DNA of 64,000 nucleotides from Geomonas paludis. Its GTDB lineage: Bacteria > Desulfobacterota > Desulfuromonadia > Geobacterales > Geobacteraceae. Shown piece by piece: positions 44,309 through 52,725 of the stretch (the first letter of the stretch is position 1; every line of letters begins with the position of its first letter). Made by a program: the position numbers and the translations under genes. The stretch is from positions 1 to 64,000 of the forward strand of contig NZ_BLXY01000006.1 of assembly GCF_014193585.1 (NCBI RefSeq), given 5' to 3'. The notes beneath the pieces were generated by a model. The model searched no databases. It was not told the origin of the DNA and saw nothing but the letters and a program-made list of their open reading frames with translations.

Positions 44309-44337
44309 TTGATTATTTTTAATTGTATCGGTATTAT
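44309..44337 (+). promoter_or_regulatory. sigma-70 promoter for the SH3 protein gene
   Basis: TTGATT (44309-44314), a 17-base spacer and TATTAT (44332-44337) in an AT-rich patch, giving a leader of about 100 bases. Confidence 0.55.
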
Positions 44338-44443
44338 TTTCCCGCTGGATCTAAAGCCGAACTCCTGGGGCTACTTCCGCGTCGCCTCCCTGTTACGTCT
44401 CAGCCTCGACCAATGGTCGCATTACTCATAAAAAGGAGACACC

Positions 44444-44920
44444 ATGAGCAAAAAGATCCGCAACATCATTCTCGCCACAGCGGCTGTCGCAGCATTCGCC
44501 GTTCCGGCCCTTGCCGAAAGCACCAACTGCACGGTAACCGCCCCCGAAATCCGTCTGCGCAAGAGCGCCAGCAAAAAGGCGAAGGTGATCGCCGTCCTCA
44601 AGAAGGACACCACCGTCACCGCCCAGAGCTGCGCAGGCGGGTGGGTCAAGGTCTCCTCTTCCGACGGCAAGCTCAACGGCTACGTGGGCGGCTGGGCGCT
44701 CTCCTCGGCCGCTCCGGTCATGGTTGCCTCGACCGAACCGGTGCCCATCCCCTCCAGCGCCGCACCGGCCGCCGAAGCTGCCAAAGAGATTCCCAGCAAC
44801 GAAAAACTCGCCATGCAGATCACCGACCTGCGCCTCAAGGTGCTCAACGTCGAGCGCGACGTGGCCATGATGCGCAAGGACATCAAGAAGATCAAGGTGG
44901 CGATGAAGCACAAGAAGTAA
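44444..44920 (+). CDS. periplasmic SH3b-domain protein
   Basis: A 158-residue secreted protein. The signal peptide (1-24, cleavage after PALA) is followed by a bacterial SH3 domain at about 28-87 (EIRLRKSASKKAKVIAVLKKDTTVTAQ, GGWVKVSS, GYVGGWAL) and a C-terminal coiled-coil helix (NEKLAMQITDLRLKVLNVERDVAMMRKDIKK). SH3b domains bind peptidoglycan, so it is likely a cell-wall-associated protein. The ATG follows AAGGAGA. It has its own promoter and terminator. Confidence 0.85.
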   Translation: MSKKIRNIILATAAVAAFAVPALAESTNCTVTAPEIRLRKSASKKAKVIAVLKKDTTVTAQSCAGGWVKVSSSDGKLNGYVGGWALSSAAPVMVASTEPVPIPSSAAPAAEAAKEIPSNEKLAMQITDLRLKVLNVERDVAMMRKDIKKIKVAMKHKK

Positions 44921-44928
44921 TCTCCGGT

Positions 44929-44952
44929 GGGGACCGGCAACGGTCCCCGTTT
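44929..44952 (+). terminator. probable terminator after the SH3 protein
   Basis: GGGGACCG pairs with CGGTCCCC around GCAA, followed by GTTTCCC. The T-tract is short, so strength is uncertain. Confidence 0.55.
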
Positions 44953-45008
44953 CCCTCCCCCTGTCACCGCCCCTCCCCCGCTTCAGCCTTCTCCCGCAGC
45001 CGCGCCTC

Positions 45009-45035
45009 TAAAGCTTGCCCGTCCCTGGCCGATAA
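45009..45035 (+). promoter_or_regulatory. FliA (sigma-28) promoter, consensus match
   Basis: TAAA (45009-45012), exactly 15 bases, and GCCGATAA (45028-45035) match the flagellar sigma-28 consensus in full, 36 bases before the chemoreceptor ATG at 45072. Confidence 0.85.
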
Positions 45036-45071
45036 GGTGCCAGACCCCACACGGTAACATAGGAGCGCACG

Positions 45072-46706
45072 ATGAAAGGCATCGCCTCGGTTAAACTGTC
45101 CACCAAGTTCTTCGGGGCCATGATGGTCCTCAACCTCTTCACCACGACGGCCTTCACGGTCCACACCTACTACAGCGAAAAGAAAGAGATCCTGGCCGAC
45201 GTGGACCGCGAACTGCGTACCTGCGTCGAGGGAGCGCGCCTTGCCGCCGACCCCTATCATGCCAGGATAGCGACCGTTACCCCAACCCAAGGCGAGTTCG
45301 ACGGCTTGAGCGACCGCCTCACCGCCTGGGCCAACGCGTCCGGGTTCAACTACATCTACACCATGGTGCAAAAGGACGGAAAGATCGTCTTCTCTTCCTC
45401 CAGCTACACCAAGGAGGAAAAGGCGACCGGTAAACAGAGCAAGCTCCTCGATCCCTACGAGGACGCCAGCCAGGGGCTCAAGGCGGCCTTCCGGGACCAG
45501 AGGCTGCACTACGACCAGTACGCCGACAAGTGGGGGACCTTCCGCTCCATCTTTTTGCCGGTGCGAGCTGCCGACGGCACGCTCTACGTGATCGGCGCCG
45601 ACATCTCGATGAGTCACATCGACGGGGTGCTGCGCGGCCTGCTGGTGAACTGCCTTTTGATCGCGCTGCTGGTGTTCGTGGTAGGCGGCGGGGTGATGCT
45701 GGTCCTGGTGAAGTCGGTGCAGCGCACCATCGGCGAGTTGGCGCGCGGCGTCAACCTGATCGCCCAGGGTGATTTGAAGACCCGGATCGAGCACGGGGGG
45801 AGCGACGAGTTGGGGCTGCTGGCCTCGGACATGAACCGCATGGCGGCAAACCTCCAGGACGTGGTGGCGCAGGTGAGGAACTCCACCGAGGAGGTGTCCC
45901 AGGCCTCGGGCCGCTTCACCGAAACGGCACTGCAGATGGCCGACGGCGCCGACCAGGTCTCGGGACAGGTGGGATCGGTGGCCGCGGCAGGCGAGGAGAT
46001 GGCGGCCACCTCCTCAGAGATCGCCCTCAACTGCGCCGGTGCGGCCGACATGGCCCGACGCGCCAACGCCACCGCGTCGACCGGCGCCGCCGTGGTCGAC
46101 GGGGCCATCGGCGCCATGCACCTGATCGCGGAGCGGGTCCGGGAATCGGCGCAGACCGTGGGAGGGCTGGGGACCCGTTCGGAGCAGATCGGCGCCATCC
46201 TCGGCACCATCGAGGACATAGCCGACCAGACCAACCTGCTGGCGCTGAACGCGGCGATCGAGGCCGCCCGGGCCGGCGAGCAGGGACGCGGCTTCGCCGT
46301 GGTGGCCGACGAGGTGCGGGCGCTGGCCGAGCGCACCACCAAGGCCACCAAAGAGATCGAGGGGATGATCAAGCTGATCCAGCAGGAAACCCGCAGTGCC
46401 GTGGACGCCATGGAGGCCGGGGTGGGCGAGGTCGAGCGCGGAACCGCCGAGGCGGGAAAATCGCAGCAGGCGCTACGCGAGATCATGGAGTGCATCTCCG
46501 AGGTGACCATGCAGATCAACCAGGTGGCCACCGCGGCGGAACAGCAGACCGCGACCACACGGGAGATCTCCGGTAACATGCAGCAGATCAGTTTCGTGGT
46601 GCAGCAAACCACACGGGCCGCCCACGACTCCGCGGACGCGGCTGCGGTGCTGAGCCAGAACGCGGTGCAGCTCCAGGCCAGGGTGCGGCAGTTCACGATC
46701 GACTAG
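45072..46706 (+). CDS. methyl-accepting chemotaxis protein, Cache-type sensor
   Basis: A 544-residue transducer. TM1 is at about 12-32, the periplasmic sensor at 33-180 ([45 protein letters not shown]) looks like a single Cache-type domain, TM2 is at about 184-212, then HAMP (213-265) and the signalling domain (275-540) with [21 protein letters not shown]. Its signalling domain differs from the two larger receptors in the window, so it may sit in another array class. It has a consensus FliA promoter, so it should be made with the flagellum. Its TAG shares the CTAG with the convergent DUF454 stop. Confidence 0.93.
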   Translation: MKGIASVKLSTKFFGAMMVLNLFTTTAFTVHTYYSEKKEILADVDRELRTCVEGARLAADPYHARIATVTPTQGEFDGLSDRLTAWANASGFNYIYTMVQKDGKIVFSSSSYTKEEKATGKQSKLLDPYEDASQGLKAAFRDQRLHYDQYADKWGTFRSIFLPVRAADGTLYVIGADISMSHIDGVLRGLLVNCLLIALLVFVVGGGVMLVLVKSVQRTIGELARGVNLIAQGDLKTRIEHGGSDELGLLASDMNRMAANLQDVVAQVRNSTEEVSQASGRFTETALQMADGADQVSGQVGSVAAAGEEMAATSSEIALNCAGAADMARRANATASTGAAVVDGAIGAMHLIAERVRESAQTVGGLGTRSEQIGAILGTIEDIADQTNLLALNAAIEAARAGEQGRGFAVVADEVRALAERTTKATKEIEGMIKLIQQETRSAVDAMEAGVGEVERGTAEAGKSQQALREIMECISEVTMQINQVATAAEQQTATTREISGNMQQISFVVQQTTRAAHDSADAAAVLSQNAVQLQARVRQFTID

Positions 46707-47152
46707 GAGGGATCTGCCCCTGCGCCGGAGGCGGGGCCGTCGCGCCGACGCGGCGCCGTCGGTAGCACCAGCAGGTACAGCGTCACGCAGGCGGCGATGG
46801 AGAGGAGCAGGATGCGCAGCCACACTGCTTCAACGAAGATCAACGCGGTGACGGGGAAGGAGATCCAGATGGCGCCGATGGCCAGGCACTTGGCGCGCAG
46901 GGGGAGGGAACCGTGGGCGAGGTACTCCTTCAAGATCGGGCCCAGGTGCCTGTGCTCGACCAGCCAGGTGTGAAAGCGCTCTGAGCTGCGGGAAAAACAG
47001 ATGACGGCTACCAGGAGGAAGGGAACGGTCGGGATCAAGGGAAGGAACAGCCCCACCACTCCGGCGACAAGGGACAACAGCCCGGTGCCGACGAGCAGGT
47101 AGCGCAGCCATTCGCTTTTTACCAGCCTGACCTTCAGGTGCCGATGCTTCAT
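46703..47152 (-). CDS. DUF454 (YbaN) family inner-membrane protein
   Basis: A 149-residue membrane protein with about three to four helices. [44 protein letters not shown] (in pieces) is the DUF454 hallmark, with the conserved GxxxPxLPTxPFLL and C-F-S-RSS. The function is unknown. I chose ATG 47152 (MKHRHLKV) after GAGGA; the frame upstream overlaps the phosphoesterase gene and does not look like a protein. Convergent with the chemoreceptor. Confidence 0.82.
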   Translation of the reverse strand: MKHRHLKVRLVKSEWLRYLLVGTGLLSLVAGVVGLFLPLIPTVPFLLVAVICFSRSSERFHTWLVEHRHLGPILKEYLAHGSLPLRAKCLAIGAIWISFPVTALIFVEAVWLRILLLSIAACVTLYLLVLPTAPRRRDGPASGAGADPS

Positions 47153-47261
47153 CGTATCCTCTGACAAGGGTGACGCGGCTTGCCATCCGCCGGAGACGGG
47201 GAAACTCGCCTCTTCATTGTAAGCGACAACGCCCGGTTTTAATATGGGTTTTGTAGCGGGG

Positions 47262-48071
47262 TCAGGGACGCTGCAGCAGGAGAAGCTGGCGCTGCGCCAG
47301 CAGGAAGCGTCCCGGCGGGCCGAAGTCCCAGCGCTCAACCGTGCAGCATGGCGGGTCATCGGTAGACGAATAGTGAATCAGGTTGACCGAGTTGGGGACG
47401 TCGCCGCGGACGCGTGAGGAAACGGCGGTCCCGGCGAGAACGGACCAGATCCGGCGCGGCAGGTCGGGGAACACCTCCTTAAGCGGTCGCAGGTGCGGCA
47501 GGTGGATGTGCCCGCCGAGAATGAGATCCGCACCGGCATCGGCCCAGGCGCGCACCGCCGCTTCATGTCCGCGCAGCAGGTTCTTGCGATCGCTGTCCCT
47601 GGTGGCCCGCACCGGCTGGTGCGCCACCACGACCCGCAACTGCCGGTCCCCCGCCTGGCGCAGCCGCTCGGCCACCCGCACCACCTGTGCAGCGGACACC
47701 TCCCCCACCGTGTGGCGCCGGGGGCGGGTGCTGTTCACCCCGAGCACCAGGAGCTCGTCCGACTCGAACTCCGCTTCGAGCGGCTCTGCCAGCACCTCCT
47801 GGTAGTTGCGGTAAGGCGCGAAGATCCTGGCCGCCAGGTTGAACAGCGGGATGTCATGGTTTCCCGGCAGCACCATCGTTGCCAGCGCCGGCACGATCTC
47901 CAGGAAATCGCGGGCGGCGCGAAACTGCCGGCGCCGCGCCCGCTGGGTGACGTCGCCGGACAGCACCAGGAGGTCCGGGGCGTGGTCCCGCGCCAAGGCG
48001 AGGAGGGCGACGACGACCTCCGGTTGCTCGGTCCCGAAGTGTGTGTCGGAGATGTGCAGCAGGCAGGTCAC
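47262..48071 (-). CDS. calcineurin-like metallophosphoesterase
   Basis: A 269-residue phosphoesterase. All five metal-site blocks are seen: ISDTHFG, LSGDVTQ, LPGNHD, VVAHQPV and GGHIHLP. The fold matches cAMP/cGMP phosphodiesterase CpdA-like proteins, but the substrate is open. GTG 48071 overlaps the lipid-kinase stop by four bases (GTGA), so the two are coupled. The long open frame upstream is the reverse shadow of the kinase. Confidence 0.88.
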   Translation of the reverse strand: MTCLLHISDTHFGTEQPEVVVALLALARDHAPDLLVLSGDVTQRARRRQFRAARDFLEIVPALATMVLPGNHDIPLFNLAARIFAPYRNYQEVLAEPLEAEFESDELLVLGVNSTRPRRHTVGEVSAAQVVRVAERLRQAGDRQLRVVVAHQPVRATRDSDRKNLLRGHEAAVRAWADAGADLILGGHIHLPHLRPLKEVFPDLPRRIWSVLAGTAVSSRVRGDVPNSVNLIHYSSTDDPPCCTVERWDFGPPGRFLLAQRQLLLLQRP

Positions 48072-49018
48072 GCTTCCCCCCTTCCCTCTCCCTGCCGGTC
48101 CGGCACCAGCAGTAGCAGGCCGCGCGGCACCGCCTTGAAGACCAGCGGCGGGACCTGCCAGGTGATCTCGCCATCGGTGGCAACCTTGATGCGCCTTCTG
48201 CGTAAGGGCTGCACCGTCAGCTGTGCAAACGGAAAGCTCACCACCTTCTCCGAATCCCGCAGTCTTCTCAGCGCCGCCAGCGCCAGCACCCCAAGCATCT
48301 GCCATACCCCCTTGGCCTGCACCGCTACCGCCGCCAGCTCCCCTTTTTGCACCGCTTCCGATTCGGGCAGTCCTACCTCTTCCAGTTGCAGCGGGTTGTT
48401 TTCCACCAGCAGCGTCGATATGTGCAGCACGGTAACGCGATTTACATCGCGCAGGGTAAGCACTAACTGCGGCGGCGGAGTCAGTAAGGTGACCAGGGCG
48501 GAAAGCAGCGCCACGGTCTTGGTACGACCGAACATCTGCTTATGGGCCTCACGTTTTTCCAGGAGGCGGGGGTAGAGGCCGACGCTCGCGTTCACCAGGA
48601 ACACCTTGTCGTTGACCAGCCCCACCTGTACCGGCTGCAACCTGCCGTGCACCAGCACCTGCGCGGCCTGTGCCGTATCGACCGGTATGCCGTGGCTACG
48701 GCCGAAGTAGTTGAAGGTGCCCTGAGGCAGCACACCGAACAGGCACCCCGCGCCGAGAGCCTCCTGGGCCACGGCATTGATGGTACCGTCCCCCCCCGCC
48801 GCCACCACGACACCATCCTGCTGTCGCGCAAGCCGAACCGCCTCCCGCGCCGCATCCTGAAGCCCCATGCTTTTGCTGACACGCCACAGCCTGAAGGTCC
48901 GGCCGGCCCGTGACAGCACGTCGCTGATGACCTGTTGCCTGCTGTCGGCATCCCGGTCGCCGGAACCGGCATTCATCACGATGAAGATGGGAGCGTTATC
49001 CGGAGCTTTCTGGAACAC
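48068..49018 (-). CDS. diacylglycerol kinase-family lipid kinase (YegS/DagK-like)
   Basis: A 316-residue lipid kinase. The catalytic-domain motif VVVAAGGDGTINAVAQEA (about 65-82), GVLPQGTFNYFGRSHGIP and the C-terminal TDGEITWQVPPLVFKAVPRGLLLLVP are typical. It would phosphorylate diacylglycerol or a related lipid. GTG 49018 lies six bases after GGGAGG. It shares a four-base overlap with the phosphoesterase downstream; together they might recycle lipid head groups, but that is a guess. Confidence 0.88.
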   Translation of the reverse strand: MFQKAPDNAPIFIVMNAGSGDRDADSRQQVISDVLSRAGRTFRLWRVSKSMGLQDAAREAVRLARQQDGVVVAAGGDGTINAVAQEALGAGCLFGVLPQGTFNYFGRSHGIPVDTAQAAQVLVHGRLQPVQVGLVNDKVFLVNASVGLYPRLLEKREAHKQMFGRTKTVALLSALVTLLTPPPQLVLTLRDVNRVTVLHISTLLVENNPLQLEEVGLPESEAVQKGELAAVAVQAKGVWQMLGVLALAALRRLRDSEKVVSFPFAQLTVQPLRRRRIKVATDGEITWQVPPLVFKAVPRGLLLLVPDRQGEGRGEA

Positions 49019-49126
49019 AAGCGGCCTCCCTGTTGTTTTATGGCCACACAAGGAGAGGAGTGTAGCACACCGCGGAGCCCCGCGCCGCCGGTGGGGGGGC
49101 AATTTGCGGGCGGGGAGCGAACACCT

Positions 49127-49153
49127 GTAGGGGCGAATAATCATTCGCCCGCC
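49127..49153. repeat. single GGGCGAATAATCATTCGCCC palindrome
   Basis: A one-arm copy of the paired element seen at 11404-11501 and 20737-20828, in the gap between the lipid-kinase gene (minus) and the DUF1992 gene (plus). Confidence 0.7.
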
Positions 49154-49196
49154 TTCCCGGAGTCGACGCTGTCCCCATCATCGTCATAGACGGCAG

Positions 49197-49226
49197 TTGA
49201 CTATCTGTGGCTGGTTCTGCCACAAT
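49197..49226 (+). promoter_or_regulatory. possible leaderless promoter for the DUF1992 gene
   Basis: TTGACT (49197-49202), an 18-base spacer and CACAAT (49221-49226). The expected start (about 49233) is the A of the ATG; no Shine-Dalgarno sequence is present. Confidence 0.4.
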
Positions 49227-49232
49227 CGCCGA

Positions 49233-49601
49233 ATGGAAATATTCGCCCTCATAGCAGAAAGAAGGATCCAGGAAGCGATGGAGCGCGGGGAGTTCGACAA
49301 CCTTCCCGGGCGCGGCAAGCCCCTGGTGCAGGAGGATCTTTCGGCGGTCCCCGAAGAGTTGCGCATGGCCTACAAGGTGCTCAAAAACGCCGGCTGCGTT
49401 CCTCCGGAGGTGGAGTTGACCAACGACGTCGCCTCGTTGCGGCGACTGATCCTCGACATGGAGGACAGCGAGGAGAGGATGAAGAAGGTGCGGGAACTGA
49501 ACTTCAAACTGATGAAGTTGGAGATGACCCGCAAGCGCCCTCTCTCACTGGACCTGCTCCCCGAGTACCAGGGAAAGCTGCTCGACAAGCTGCACGGGTA
49601 A
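49233..49601 (+). CDS. DUF1992 (DnaJC28-like) protein
   Basis: A 122-residue protein with the DUF1992 core: IAERRIQEAMERGEFDNLPGRGKPL, then PEELRMAYKVLKNAGCVPPEVEL and a Lys/Arg-rich helix. It is often linked to DnaJ-like proteins in other organisms but has no J-domain here. The function is unknown. ATG 49233 has no ribosome-binding site but matches a leaderless promoter; the frame starting at 49197 would be the promoter itself. Confidence 0.8.
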   Translation: MEIFALIAERRIQEAMERGEFDNLPGRGKPLVQEDLSAVPEELRMAYKVLKNAGCVPPEVELTNDVASLRRLILDMEDSEERMKKVRELNFKLMKLEMTRKRPLSLDLLPEYQGKLLDKLHG

Positions 49602-49723
49602 CTGCATCGTGATGCCAATGCATCGCTGTATCTTTATGCTTGTAATGATTCACCCCGTTCGGTATGGTGCCCGTGGAGACCACACCACGTCCCAGCCATA
49701 AACAATTCCCAAAGGAAATTCAG

Positions 49724-50134
49724 ATGGAAAAACTAGACGAGGCGCTGGTAGACATGCGCCAAAACGCGACGGACGGCAAAAAGCAGTCCGCATTCTACGA
49801 CCTCTTTCTCAACTCCTCCTTCTTTATACCCATCATCGAAGACAATGAGCAGCAGGGGGAAGAGGGAGGCGTGTTCCCGCTGATAGCCGAGGCTGACGGC
49901 AAGGACTACCTGATGCTCTTCAGCACGCTGGAGCGGCTTCAGGCCTGGGATCCCGCTGTCCCCTATGTCGAAGCTCCCGGTCATGTGCTCGCACTGAGCA
50001 CGGTCCCCCCGCTCAACTGGGCGCTTAACGTCGGCACTGAGTACTCCAAGGAATTCCATGATGAGGAGATCGCTTGGCTCAGGGACGCCGTTGAGCGTTG
50101 CAATGCCGATGCGGTGGATCGTGGACAGGCTTGA
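49724..50134 (+). CDS. SseB-like N-terminal domain protein
   Basis: A 136-residue soluble acidic protein. LDEALVDMRQNATDGKKQSAFYDLFLNSSFFIP, then FPLIAEADGKDYLMLFSTLERLQAW, is the pattern of the SseB N-terminal domain, found in small proteins of unknown role. ATG 49724 follows AAAGGAAA. It is monocistronic as far as can be seen, ending before the repeat at 50178. Confidence 0.65.
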   Translation: MEKLDEALVDMRQNATDGKKQSAFYDLFLNSSFFIPIIEDNEQQGEEGGVFPLIAEADGKDYLMLFSTLERLQAWDPAVPYVEAPGHVLALSTVPPLNWALNVGTEYSKEFHDEEIAWLRDAVERCNADAVDRGQA

Positions 50135-50177
50135 TGACCTTCCCGGGCGGGGTCCCGCCTGTTACTGCATCAAGAAA

Positions 50178-50296
50178 GCAGAAGGGACTGGCTCCGTTAG
50201 GTGCCTGTCCCTCTAGCGGAACGCTCCTTTCAGCTCAGCCACCTTTGCAAAGCACCAAGGGGACAGGCACCTTGCGGAGCCAGTCCCCTCCTTCGG
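50178..50296 (+). repeat. bipartite hairpin repeat (REP/BIME-like)
   Basis: Left arm 50184-50211 (GGGACTGGCTCCG... GGTGCCTGTCCC), marker TAGCGGAACGCTCCTTTCAG, about 25 variable bases, right arm 50259-50287 (GGGGACAGGCACC... GGAGCCAGTCCCC). This is the closest match to the copy at 30134-30248. It sits between convergent genes. Confidence 0.88.
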
Positions 50297-50312
50297 AGAA
50301 TAGAACAATAGA

Positions 50313-50345
50313 AAAGGGGCAGCCGTAACGGCTGCCCCTTTCTCG
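50313..50345. terminator. bidirectional terminator
   Basis: AAAGGGGCAGCCG pairs with CGGCTGCCCCTTT around TAA. T-runs exist on both strands, so it can serve the SseB-like gene and the convergent SPOR-protein gene. Confidence 0.85.
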
Positions 50346-50373
50346 TTCTACTCTCTATGCTTCTCTAACAGTA

Positions 50374-52482
50374 CTATTTGGAGCGTTGTACCACCGCCGG
50401 TTTAACACCGAGCTTCTCCAGTTCGGCCCCTTTCCGGGTTGCGTCCTCTTCGCTTTTGAAAGAGCCCGCAGTGAGACTGAAGGTCGGCACCTGAACAACT
50501 ATCGGCCTGAGTTCCGTGGTGATACCGAATCCTGCCAGCCTGAGTTGTTCGTCCACTGCGCCGACCTTGTCGAAGTAGGAGCCGGCATACACGTTGAACT
50601 TGCCGCTCTTGTCCTGGAGGATGAAGTTCTCCGCCTTGGCTTTCCGCAGTTTCTGCAGCACTTTCTCTGCGCTCTGCTGGTCCGGGAACTCGCCGACATG
50701 GATCCGGCTCATCTGCTCTTTCCTCTTGGGCCCCGGCGTCACTACCGGCTTCATGCCTGCGTTCTTGATCTTCTTCTTGATCTGGGACATCTCGGACTTC
50801 AACACAAAAGTCCCGAAATCGAGGGTGTAGCCACCGGCAGAAGCTGCACTTGCCGGCACCTGCGGCTGGGGTTGTGCTGCAACTGCAGGTGCGGCGCCGG
50901 GCGCCTCATCGTTGGCCGTACCATCGTCGCTCTTCACAGCTGCCTTGGCAGCGGGTTCCTTGGCAGCGGCTTTGTCGGCAGCAGCCTTTTCCGCAGCGGC
51001 CTTTTTAGCGGCCGCCTTGTCGGCAGCGGCCTTTTCCGCAGCAGCTTTCTTGGCAGCGGCCTTCTCTTCTGCCGCTTTCTTGGCAGCAGCTTTGTCGGCA
51101 GCGGCTTTTTCCGCAGCGGCCTTCCTGGCAGCCGCTTTGTCGGCAGCGGCCTTTTCCGCAGCAGCTTTCCTGGCAGCGGCCTTCTCTTCTGCCGCTTTCT
51201 TGGCAGCAGCTTTGTCGGCAGCGGCTTTTTCCTCAGCGGCCTTTTTAGCGGCCGCCTTGTCGGCAGCGGCCTTTTCCGCGGCAGCTTTCTTGGCAGCGGC
51301 CTTCTCTTCTGCCGCTTTCTTGGCAGCAGCTTTGTCGGCAGCGGCTTTTTCCGCAGCGGCTTTCTTGGCAGCGGCCTTGTCGGCAGCGGCTTTTTCCGCA
51401 GCGGCCTTTTTGGCAGCCGCCTTATCTGCAGCGGCCTGCTCTGCAGCTGCTTTTTTGGCAGCAGCATCATCCGCAGCGGCTTTCTCGGCAGCGGCTTTGT
51501 CAGCAGCAGCTTTTTCAGAGGCGGCTTTCTCAACTGCAGCTTTGATGGTCGCCGTTCGCTCAGCAACTGCTTCCTCGATAGTTGCCGGTCTTGCCGCGGA
51601 TGCCTTCGGAGCAGCAGTCCGGTCTGCAGACTCTTTTCCGGCAGCCGCTTCTTCAGCAGCTACTCTCTGAGCAGCCACTCTGTCCGCGGCTAGTTTGTCA
51701 GCTATCGCCTTGTCCGCAGCAGCCTTTTCCGCAGCAGCCTTCTCTGCAGCAGCCTTCTCTGCAGCAGCCTGCTCTGCAGCAGCCTTCTCTGCAGCAGCCT
51801 GCTCTGCAGCAGCTTTGTCTGCGGCAGCCTTCTCTGCAGCGGCCTTCTCTGTGGCGACTTTCTCCGCAGCCGCTTTCTCGGCAGCAGCCTTCTCTGTAGC
51901 AGCCTTCTCTGTAGCAGCCTTCTCGGTAGCAGCCTTCTCTGTAGCAGCCTTCTCTGCAGCAGCCTTCTCTGCAGCAGCCTTCTCTGCAGCAGCCTTCTCT
52001 GCGGCGGCCTTCTCTGCAGCAGCTTTCTCTGCAGTAGCCTTCTCTTCGGCAGCTTTGTCCGCAGCAGCCTTCTCAGGATCAGGCTTCACAGCGGGTGGTG
52101 CGGCAACAGGTTCCGGCTCGACAAGTTGCGGCGGTTGCTGGCTCTGGTCCTGTGCCAACTTGAGCAGGCCCGGTTCCAACTTCTCAGCGGCTTTCGGGAA
52201 ATCCTTAAGCAGCGCCTTCACCGTCTTGACCGCCTTGTCATCCCTTGACGTCGCCGCGTAGCACTTTGCCAACATGGCGAGCACTTCCTCCCGTTGCGGC
52301 GTGTTCGGGAATTTCTTCAGGAGCCTCTCCAGCCAGGTGGAGGCAAAATAGTAACTGTTGTCCTTGTAGTGGTTCTTGGCTTGCGCAAACATCGACGCTT
52401 CGTCGGAGTCTGCGAATGAGACGGAAGGAACAATCAGACAGGCCAGTACGAGTGCCACTAACAGCATGCGCATGGTGCTCAT
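50374..52482 (-). CDS. periplasmic TPR-like / Ala-rich helix / SPOR-domain protein
   Basis: A 702-residue secreted protein. The signal peptide (1-24, cleaved after SFA) is followed by a TPR-like helical segment (about 28-115, [30 protein letters not shown]), then about 390 residues of [15 protein letters not shown] pentads, and a C-terminal region (about 555-700) with two to three SPOR-like units ([61 protein letters not shown]). SPOR domains bind denuded peptidoglycan at division sites. The Ala-rich region resembles TolA domain II and would be a long single helix. The ATG follows GAGG. It may act as a septal or envelope-spanning ruler. Confidence 0.85.
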   Translation of the reverse strand: MSTMRMLLVALVLACLIVPSVSFADSDEASMFAQAKNHYKDNSYYFASTWLERLLKKFPNTPQREEVLAMLAKCYAATSRDDKAVKTVKALLKDFPKAAEKLEPGLLKLAQDQSQQPPQLVEPEPVAAPPAVKPDPEKAAADKAAEEKATAEKAAAEKAAAEKAAAEKAAAEKAAAEKAATEKAATEKAATEKAATEKAAAEKAAAEKVATEKAAAEKAAADKAAAEQAAAEKAAAEQAAAEKAAAEKAAAEKAAADKAIADKLAADRVAAQRVAAEEAAAGKESADRTAAPKASAARPATIEEAVAERTATIKAAVEKAASEKAAADKAAAEKAAADDAAAKKAAAEQAAADKAAAKKAAAEKAAADKAAAKKAAAEKAAADKAAAKKAAEEKAAAKKAAAEKAAADKAAAKKAAEEKAAADKAAAKKAAEEKAAARKAAAEKAAADKAAARKAAAEKAAADKAAAKKAAEEKAAAKKAAAEKAAADKAAAKKAAAEKAAADKAAAKEPAAKAAVKSDDGTANDEAPGAAPAVAAQPQPQVPASAASAGGYTLDFGTFVLKSEMSQIKKKIKNAGMKPVVTPGPKRKEQMSRIHVGEFPDQQSAEKVLQKLRKAKAENFILQDKSGKFNVYAGSYFDKVGAVDEQLRLAGFGITTELRPIVVQVPTFSLTAGSFKSEEDATRKGAELEKLGVKPAVVQRSK
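50941..52080. repeat. coding repeats: 15-bp pentad units and a 120-bp macro-repeat
   Basis: Within the SPOR gene, 15-bp units encode A-E/D/K-K-A-A. At 51061, 51181 and 51301 the same 50-base start (CTTCTCTTCTGCCGCTTTCT and on) recurs at exactly 120-bp spacing, with a partial fourth copy before 51061. From about 51715 to 52045 a simpler AGCAGCCTTCTCTGC unit repeats about 20 times. The length is expected to vary between strains. Confidence 0.85.
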
Positions 52483-52689
52483 TCAAAACCTCACATGTTT
52501 CAATAGAGTCTACAGTTTTGGTACAGCTGAGACAGAAGCGGGTAGTGTTTCTGAAATTTCGCCAAGATTAGTGTACAGGAACGTCAATGTCAAAGAATAA
52601 TTTAAGGAATATCTCTTTCTAAGATGCCAATTCAACTCCCTCTATGAGCATGGAGATTGCCCCCACCACTATTTTGATGAACCGATCGC

Positions 52690-52717
52690 GTGACAGTTGC
52701 ATTTCCTTGAGTACAAT
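52690..52717 (+). promoter_or_regulatory. sigma-70 promoter with leaderless geometry
   Basis: GTGACA (52690-52695), a 16-base spacer and TACAAT (52712-52717). The predicted start (about 52724) is two bases before the ATG at 52726. Confidence 0.55.
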
Positions 52718-52725
52718 CTTGCGAT

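Noticed and set aside
50386..52261. Ala/Phe/Ser-rich open frames (AAFSAAAF repeats) on the plus strand
   Set aside because: They are the antisense reading of the AEKAA-repeat coding region; the sense gene has a signal peptide and SPOR domains.
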